DNA from: Corbicula japonica
Lineage: Eukaryota; Mollusca; Bivalvia; Venerida; Cyrenidae
Reading direction: 5' to 3'
DNA length: 64,000 nt
NCBI GenBank assembly: GCA_038501625.1
Contig: JAZAYU010000015.1
Coordinates: 3,122,991-3,186,990, forward strand
The first letter of the stretch is position 1. Every line of letters starts with the position of its first letter. Below the pieces are notes generated by a model. That model ran no database searches. It was not told where the DNA came from and saw only the letters and a program-made list of their open reading frames with translations. The position numbers and the translations under genes are program-made. Shown here piece after piece: positions 13,101 to 22,100 of this stretch.

Positions 13101-16100
13101 CAACACAACAAATACAAAGAAGGTGGTTGTGACGAAAGCTTTGTAAAGAATGGAGACCAGTCTCATATCTCAACAAATTATACAGTCTAAGAAGTGACTA
13201 TTTTTAAGCTTGATACGTACACAAATGTAGGAAACTTTAGATTAACTGATGTTTGGTGTAACGTTTCAGACAATTTGGAACATGGATAAAGAATGTGACA
13301 GTTCACGAACAAACCAAACATTGTGTACATTTCAGACCCTGCCAGACCAGCAACATGTTTATGTGTTTAACAACAGCGCAGACGGTTGTTTGGGGCAGTC
13401 AGGTGCTCTAGTCAGGAAAATCCCCTTCACCCTTCCTACATGTGTTCCAAAAGTGCTAAATCTTCTGCGCCAACAGTTGATGTTTAACTCTGTCATACAT
13501 AGTCTGATCAGGCCTTATTCTAAAAAAGGTGAGTGTTTCCAGGGTATCACACAAAACTTAAAATAAAAATTATATTGATGTTAAGAAGGAGTTGCAACAA
13601 TCAGGTGTACAACTCTTGATTTATGAAAACTGAAATATCTCATATTTCCAACATGGCTTTTATTGGCAACTAAAATATTAGCTCCTGATTGAAAAATGTA
13701 AAAGTGTATCCTTCTTTTCAAAAGATTGATACTTTTGTCTCGAGTTATGAACCTGATTAAAAAGATAGTCAACATAAGTCTTGTATGAACTACAATTTTG
13801 AAAGAATGTGTTCTAAAACTGACTGCATTTTTTATTGATTCATGTAGTGAAAAAGACATTATCAAATTTATATCACCCTTTCCTTGATATATACGCATTT
13901 TTACGCATGTGTGACCAGTGTAGATCCAGTGCCGTCTGATCAGGATCTGCACTGGTCGCATTTTGGTCAGAAATAATCTAATGAATCAAAAAGCAAACAG
14001 TTTAGATCCTGATCAGACAGCACGGATGTGCTGACTGATCTGGATCTAAACTGTTCGCCCTAGCAATAAAGGTGTATCTATACAAGAAAGGGTTAACCTA
14101 GCAAATTAAAAAGCAAACAGTGTAGATGCTGATCAAGCTGCACTACTGTTTGTGGCAGATCAGGATCTACACTGGTAGCACATCGGATAACTGGGATAAT
14201 AGATGAAATGTTGCCATTATTTCAGTGTACAAGTCTGGTATAGTGTTTGAGGTTACAGCTATCTCTCTACAGTACCTCAGTCTGATGTTTGAACATCCTC
14301 TTCATCACTCCATGATTACAGGTAAGTGCGTGTCCTGGAATAACGTTACGGCAGACTTTATTTGGTGCATTAATGCTTACAATGTTTTGGTAACATCATT
14401 AAAGCACTTCAGTAGATTCAAAATAAATGTCGAACTTGGCAACACATTTTAAGTTGTATCTTGCACAACCAAGTACATCCACTACAGTGTGTTTCTCTGC
14501 CCAGTGGTCATTCTTCGTGGGACCAAACAATGAGTTTAAAAAACTTGACAAGCTTATTTGAAATCTAGTCAGAGAAAACTTGTTCTGTAGCAGATGGCTA
14601 GAAGACATTATGTCCCCAGTTGCACCTTGTCTCAAGAACATTTCAGAAGACAAGTTGTCACTATAGGGCAAAAATGGTGTTGCCCCTTATTATTAGAATG
14701 GTACTGTTCTTGCACGAAGATTAGGTGACATATTATGTGTTGTCCTGACACATTTAAAAGAAACCTTTGCTCCAGCTCATTTGTTAGCTCATAGTGAGGG
14801 AAGGTCAAAAAATATGTTTTTCCTTATTTGAAATGACATATCAGTATGCTTGTAAAATATTTATAATTCATGTTTTAACACTGTCTTCAGTAACAGTTTT
14901 GACATTTCAGTTGTTACTGTATTTGGAAAGTATTTAACAGTTATCTATAATTTTCTCATTACTTATAGGTGACATGGGTTCCACTAGTTGCTGAATCTCA
15001 AGGGTCATTTTAATTAGTTGTTATCTAATTTTGCCATGTAACATCCAAAAAACCCCTCATTTAAAGATAAAATGACCAATCATCTAAAATCACAGGGGTC
15101 AATATGAGGTACTTGGGAAATTTCAAGAGTCAAAGGGTCATCTCCCAGGTCAAATGAAACCGCTGGGTAATTTTGTTGCCCATTTTGACTTTATAATGTT
15201 ATTTTTATTGCAAAATGTACGATAAGCAAAGTCGTCTGCTAAATGTCATTTGATATTTGACGTCAGTTTTTCGAAGAAACCTTTTTCCCATGATATGCCC
15301 TGTATCACAGATAAGTTTTATAGATTTGGATATTCATATCATCATCAGATAATATATGTATAATACTGGTTGTTTATTTCAGTGGATTTTGACCTTAGTG
15401 ATATTACCAGTGTCAAGTGCAACGTGAATATAAACAACAGGGATGAAGATATTTGCTCAAGTGATTATGTCTCAAGGGCATTTCAAAGGTAAAATATTGT
15501 AGTCAATACAGTCAACCCTGAAATAAGCAGCCACCAAAAACAGTGACAAAAAGTGGCTGCTTAACCCTTTCCTGTATAGATACACCTTTATTGCTAGGGC
15601 GAACAGTTTAGATCCAGATCAGCCGGCACATCTGTGTCGTCTGATCAGAATCTAAACTGTTCGCTTTTTAAATCATTAGGTTGGTTCTGACCAAAATGCG
15701 ACCAGTGCAGATCCTGATCAGACGGCATGGATGTGCCGGCTGATCTGGATTTACACTTGTCGCACATGCGTAAAAATGCTTATATATCAAGGAAAGGGTT
15801 AATACAGGTGGCTGTTAATGACAGGTAAAAATTAGAACAAAAGGTCAGTTAAGGACATATTCAAACTGGCTGTTTAAAACAGGTGAATGCTGAATGCAGG
15901 TGGCTGCTAAGGCAGGTTCAGCTGTATATCAATTCTAGTAGATAAATTTCTTGTGATATTAAACAGAATTCCCAGGCTACAAGGAAAGCAAGGGCACTCT
16001 GGGTAGTTGAGAATTTTGTTTGCAGTTGTGAAATACTGGGTTTTTTATGCCCCCACAAAGTGGGAGGCATTAAGAGTTGCACTCGTCCATCCCAAAATTT

Positions 16101-19100
16101 GTGGATTTGCTGTCATAATGGGTAAATAAATCAGGACCACTTTTTTAATCAAAATGTCTGCTGCAGTTTGCAAAACTTTTTAATCACAAAATAGGCACAA
16201 ATCTCAGGAATTCAGATTTTTCTCCTAAAAGATTTAAATGTTAGTGAAAAGAAAGAACAATGAAATCCTACTTTTAAGGCCACTCTGGAACAGGGAAAAA
16301 GTGGTATGAAAAATGGGTCTTTATTGAGGGGTTATAGGTAGAACAAAACACTAAATTATGACATCATAATTCTGGTCATTTCAAGGTTGTCTTTATTTTG
16401 AGGTGTATTTAATGATTGGTTTTTACTGTGTTGCTAAATCATGTTACTATCTGTTTCAGGTGTTTTTCCATTCCTGTTGCATTACGGTCAGTGATAAAGA
16501 GGGTTAATGAACAAGTTAGACTGTTGTCACCACCGAAGCCAGTGTGCAAACCAGTTGTCAAGTCACGCTGGACTTGGTCATCACATAATGTAGTAAAACG
16601 ATTACCTTCTGTGACAGCAAACAATCCTGTGCCAATTCAAAACAGTGTGACTAGTTTACCAAATCCTCCACCATATTCAAACACAGAGAATTGGGCGCAA
16701 AGTCCTCAAATAGAGATGCATAAATACAGCATACAGTTCAACCGTTTCTTCTCGGAGCCTGCAGTATCAACTCCGGAGGAGTTTCCGGAACAGCGCCCCG
16801 CTGCAAATCCGCTGTTAGCAACGTTACTAGACAATGACTCACCTGGTGTATCGCTGCAATCTATTCCAATAGTGAATGAAAGTCCAATGCTTTCAAAACT
16901 TTTGGAAGAAAATACATCAGTTGCCTCAAATCCATTCCCTGCGCCTACGCCAAATCCACGAAAGAGATTAACTAAACGCAAATCTTCTAAAGACATATCA
17001 GGAAAAAGCCCTAAACATAGAATATCCGATTCTGAAATGGCAGAACGGACGATAAATAGTGAAAGGCATGTTAACGAAAGGCACGGTCAGGGAATGGGAG
17101 AAAAACACATTGATCTGGATTCTAGCGGAGGATCTTATGAGGAAATGCCGCGTCCGTCTAGTGTTAATAGTGTAGGAAGTACTGGTGCCCATTCTACTGG
17201 ATCAATTATTGATTTGACGGATATTGGTGAATCACATGTGAAAAAACTTGAAAACAGCTTAGATAGCATTATGGGTAAAGAGTCACCACGTGGTGGAGCC
17301 ATGATGAATATGGGGGGACATCCAATGAATAATCAGTTATCGGGTCTTGACTTAGACTTACAATTTGGAGATTTTCATCATTCTCAGCATCAACATTCAA
17401 TGTTGGGTGATGGCGCCTTTGATTTCACACCCCACCCACCTTGGCCATCAAGACAGACTCCCCCTACCCCAACATCAAGAAATTCCCCACACCACGGAGT
17501 CGTGCCAAAAAACGAGAAAACCTCTACCTCTCTTGAGGAGCTGCTCTTAGGGCCAGGAGGTAATTATTTCCAGTTGTATTTCACATCTATACTGATGTGA
17601 TTTAAAAACTCTGCAAGGAGAACTTAAATGGTAAAATGTTACAGATATGATTTGTTTTAAATAATTTAATTAGGGATGGGAACGGATACCTAAATCACTA
17701 TTCGGATAACCGTATCCGGTATCCGGATAATATCCGAATAACCGTATCATTTTATCGACCACAGAAAATTTTGCTGATATAATATTTTAAATTTAAAAAG
17801 CACAAACGTTACACTAAATCGCGATCGTTTGAGTCCTCGACCAACCTACCGGGTATATCACGAAAACTAAATATAAGTGAAAATTCGGACCCAACGACTT
17901 AACTTTTTAAGTCAATAACGAGTTGAAAAAAAATTAGCTACCGCGAAAAAAGACAAGAAAAGGTTCGATAAAATTGGAGTTTTATTTCACGTGGACGCTT
18001 GCAAGCGCATACATAATATTCTTTAAACGAAAAATACGCATATAGTCAAATGCACTCATACGCAAGGCGATTCATTTTACGAAAATCGGCCTGCACAGCA
18101 GCGGAACATGTAAAAACACAGGGTTTACAATAACTACATGAACAAATGCTGTGTAACCAATTTATCGATAAATCACATGTATCGGGTTAAAAATACATGT
18201 AAAAGTTATGGTAATAGTTAATTGCATCATCTAATATTTTTTAATACCGGCGACTAACGTTAAATGATTTTTTCCTATCAAGTCTTTAATGCGGTCATGT
18301 CAAAATAACAAGCTGTCAAGTTTATATTTGCTCAAAATTCTATTGCAATAAATTGTCAATAATCTGAGGTTTGTTCTCATTAACGAAAATAATCAAGTTG
18401 TTGCAACTTGACAGGTGTCATTTAACACGCTCTGTTCAAGGTACACCAATCAACAAAACAAAAGATCACGGTCTGGAATACAGATCTTCCGGTCTCCCAA
18501 TTAACCACTATACAAACATTTAACACCTCTTTGTCAACCCTGCTGAGACATCCTGGTCGAGTTACGCCTGAGGAAAACCATGTCAGTATCGAGATTAGTG
18601 CAAGCAGTGAAGCGAGTTTTAGAAAGATTTACCAGTTTAAGTTATATTTAACAAACCTTGAACAAAATATTGAAACTAAATTCGTACGAATTTGAGGGTA
18701 TTCGGATACGAGAATGGTATCCGGATACGATCTTACTATTCGGATATTCGGTTATCCGGATAACCGTTCCCATCCCTAAATTTAATGCGAAAATCACGAG
18801 GAATTCATGGAAAAACCATTCCGACATAAACAAAAAGCAAGGACAACAGCACAAACCTGTTTTCATTGTTTTGTCATGCATTTATCAAAAAGAAGTAACA
18901 TAATGCATATGTACAGTACATGTACTGCACTATGCACAGTTTTTAAATCACATCAGTATACATTGAAACCTATACGCCATGGAGACTTTTTATCCCATGT
19001 GTGACTTGTGCAGGCACGTCGATGCAGTCTTATCGGGATCTACATAGGTTGCAGATTTTTTCTATTAGTGTAGATCCAGTGATAGGGCAGAGATGTGCTG

Positions 19101-22100
19101 GCTGATTTAGATCTACACTAGTCTCACGTGTAGATCTGGTCATAGGGCAGAGATGTGCTGGCTGATTTAGATCTACACTGGTCTCACGTGTAGATCTGGT
19201 CATAGGGCAGAGATGTGCTGGCTGATTTAGATCTACACTGGTCTCACATAGGATAAAAGCTGTATCCATGTCGTTAGTCTCACAATTTAAACCTGAAAAT
19301 AAACGTTTAACCCTTTCCTGTACAGATACACCTTTATTGCTAGGGCAAACAGTTTAGATCCAGATCAGCCGGCACATCCGTGCCGTCTGATCAGGATCTA
19401 AACTGTTTGCTTTTTGATTCATTAGGTTATTTCTGACCAAAATGCGACCAGTGCAGATCCTGATCAGACGGCACGGATGTGCCGGCTGATCTGGATCTAC
19501 ACTGGTCGCACATGCGTTAAAATGCGTATATATCCAGGAAAGGGTTAAACATTTGAAAATATTTGTACTATTGACACGAAACAACGAACAAGCTTTTCTG
19601 ACAACAACAAGAATAATAACTCCTGGTTGACCATTTGTTGTATGATCTCTTTTTAAGCCTAGAACTTTGTAATGCATTTTACTTTGAAAATAAAATACAT
19701 TGTACACAAAACTTGAAATTCATCATTTACACATAAATATCTAAATCTGGCTTTATCAACCAAATTTTTAGTTATTTCCAATGACTTCTATCAAAAAATT
19801 GATGTAATGTTGCTTTTCACTTTAAGTTTAACCCTTTCCTCCATAGATACACCTTTATTGCATGCCGGCAGATCTAGATCTAGACTATTCGCACATGCTT
19901 AAAAAAGCATATATATGGAGGAAAGGGTTGAAGCATGATTAATGATGAAAAAATAAATATCATTAGTAACTACCTTAGACTTAAAATTGAAAAAGGTCAA
20001 ACAAGAAACTGAAATATGAAAAAAGAGATAATACAGTCTATACGAAAGTTGTTTAAACATTGACAGCAGAAAAGAAAATTTTTATGGTATTTTTTTCAAT
20101 TTTTAGTCCAAGGTAATTACTTATGATGTCTAAATATGTGTCACATAACTGCATAAAACAATTACTCTTGCTTTATTTACACAAATGCAGAAATAATATA
20201 CTTAGAATAAAAGCACCCATGAATTTTAACAAAACTGCAGAATTTGAAGGACAGAAAAAAACCACGTGTACAGTTGGTCATAATAACTGCCCTGCAGAGG
20301 TAAAATAACAATTGTTGGCATAACAAACAGCTTGAAAGCAGGGTCATAATAACTGCCCTGCAGAGGTAAAATAACAATTGTTGGCATAACAAACAGCTTG
20401 AAAGCAGGGTCATAATAACTGCCCTGCAGAGGTAAAATAACAATTGTTGGCATTACAAACAGCTTGAAAGCAGTTTACAGGTTGGCTAAGTTATCTGATG
20501 TGTGAAGCAAGCACTGATAGAAAATTCTTCTATCATATTAGGATAATTGTGGCTAACCTTAATTCATTGAATACTGGTGAAATGTTTAGTGTAACACAAT
20601 AAGACCCAAACAAGCCATCAAAATTGTACTGTTTGCTGTTGTGAATATAGATTTGTGCTCAACCTGGGCTAGGCGACGAAGGCAGTAATATGCATTTCCA
20701 TTACATCCCATGAACAGGCTCAATCAAACGGAGCCCGCCATATTTTCATATTTGTCGTGTTAGGTGGCTTTTGAAGTTTCCTTTTTATCTATTTCATAAG
20801 TTTCTTATAACTTGCCCTTGGTGTGAAAACATCTTAGAAGTAGACTGTTACTAATTACATAAACTGAAAAAATACTGGTTGAATTATGATGTTAAGACCA
20901 TTGTGTATAAATCTTGATAAAACATTGCCTATTTGATGATTGTAGGTAGAGAGAATGAAGGCCCAAACCCTGCTCAACCGAGACGCAACTCTCAGCAACA
21001 GCGCCGGTCCAGCCTCAAGCGCCAGAACTCCCTAGGTAGGAACAGTGTAGACAGTTCTATGGGAGTTATCAGTCCTGACGTATTTTCTCCACTGATGACT
21101 TCGCCTAGTCATCACCCCCTGGCGTCACCAAGTCAGTTTCCGATACCATCGCCAAACTACATTGTTTCACCGGGAATCTACCCTCAGATGTCTCCTAGTC
21201 AAAACCCTACTGTGACCTCCCCAAATTTACAAAATGTAAACACAAAAAACGAGCTTAGTGACTCAAAAATGGGAATTTTAGGATCTCAGATGCCAGTTTC
21301 TGGGAGTTTACCATCCAGGATAGGTGGAATTCACAGTGGGCATGTTACCTCGAGTGGTAAACCTAGTCTATCAATGTTAAAGGCTCAATTGGACTTGAAA
21401 AATGACGTGAAACATAATGTAAGTGCAATACCTCAGGTTGACCTGGATGCGTTAAAAGAGGAAAACTCCAACAGTTCCACAAGCAGCTCCCTTAAGTTAA
21501 AACTTTCAAACAAGAGGCATTTTGATAGTGTTTCTCTTGCTGAAATTGATGAAACTAAAAGGTCAAGTACATTTGATTTTCATAGTGATGATGAAGATTT
21601 CACGTTGCCCAGAGTGGAAAAAATGACCGTGGTGTCTTCATCACCAACTAGACTACAGATCTCAAATAAAAGTACTCTCGCAAGTTTTAATCGTTTCAAT
21701 AAAAGTGAAAAATATAAACGAAAACAGAAAGAAAAGGAGTTGAAATTAACGCTTTCAGTGGATTCTGGGAAACGGAAACGGGAAAGGGACGAAAGTAGGA
21801 AGGAAAAGAAGAAAAAGAAGTTGGCAAATAATTCATACTCGGTTGAAAATGAGAGGGCCTTATACAAATCAACTACTGTTGTTGAAAATGTTGGCAATGA
21901 AAATGATCATTATAAGCCAATGCCAAAACTGAAGATAACCAAAGAAGGTGTAAAATTGTCAATAGAAAACTCAGTGTTGCATTCAAAAGATGTAAAATCT
22001 GGGGAAAAATCAATAGACAAAATTGAGAAAGCTCAAAAGGAAGCCATTGTGAAAATAGAGAAAATGGAAAGATCTTTGAGTCGGGAAAACTCGCAGAAGG

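Noticed and set aside
13336..13528. Shorter version of MED1 exon 10 starting at 13336
   Set aside because: An acceptor exists and is in frame, but starting at 13270 restores the number of residues expected before LPDQQH; kept as an alternative only.
20177..20453. Repeated hydrophobic minus-strand peptide
   Set aside because: Product of the three 66-bp tandem repeats.
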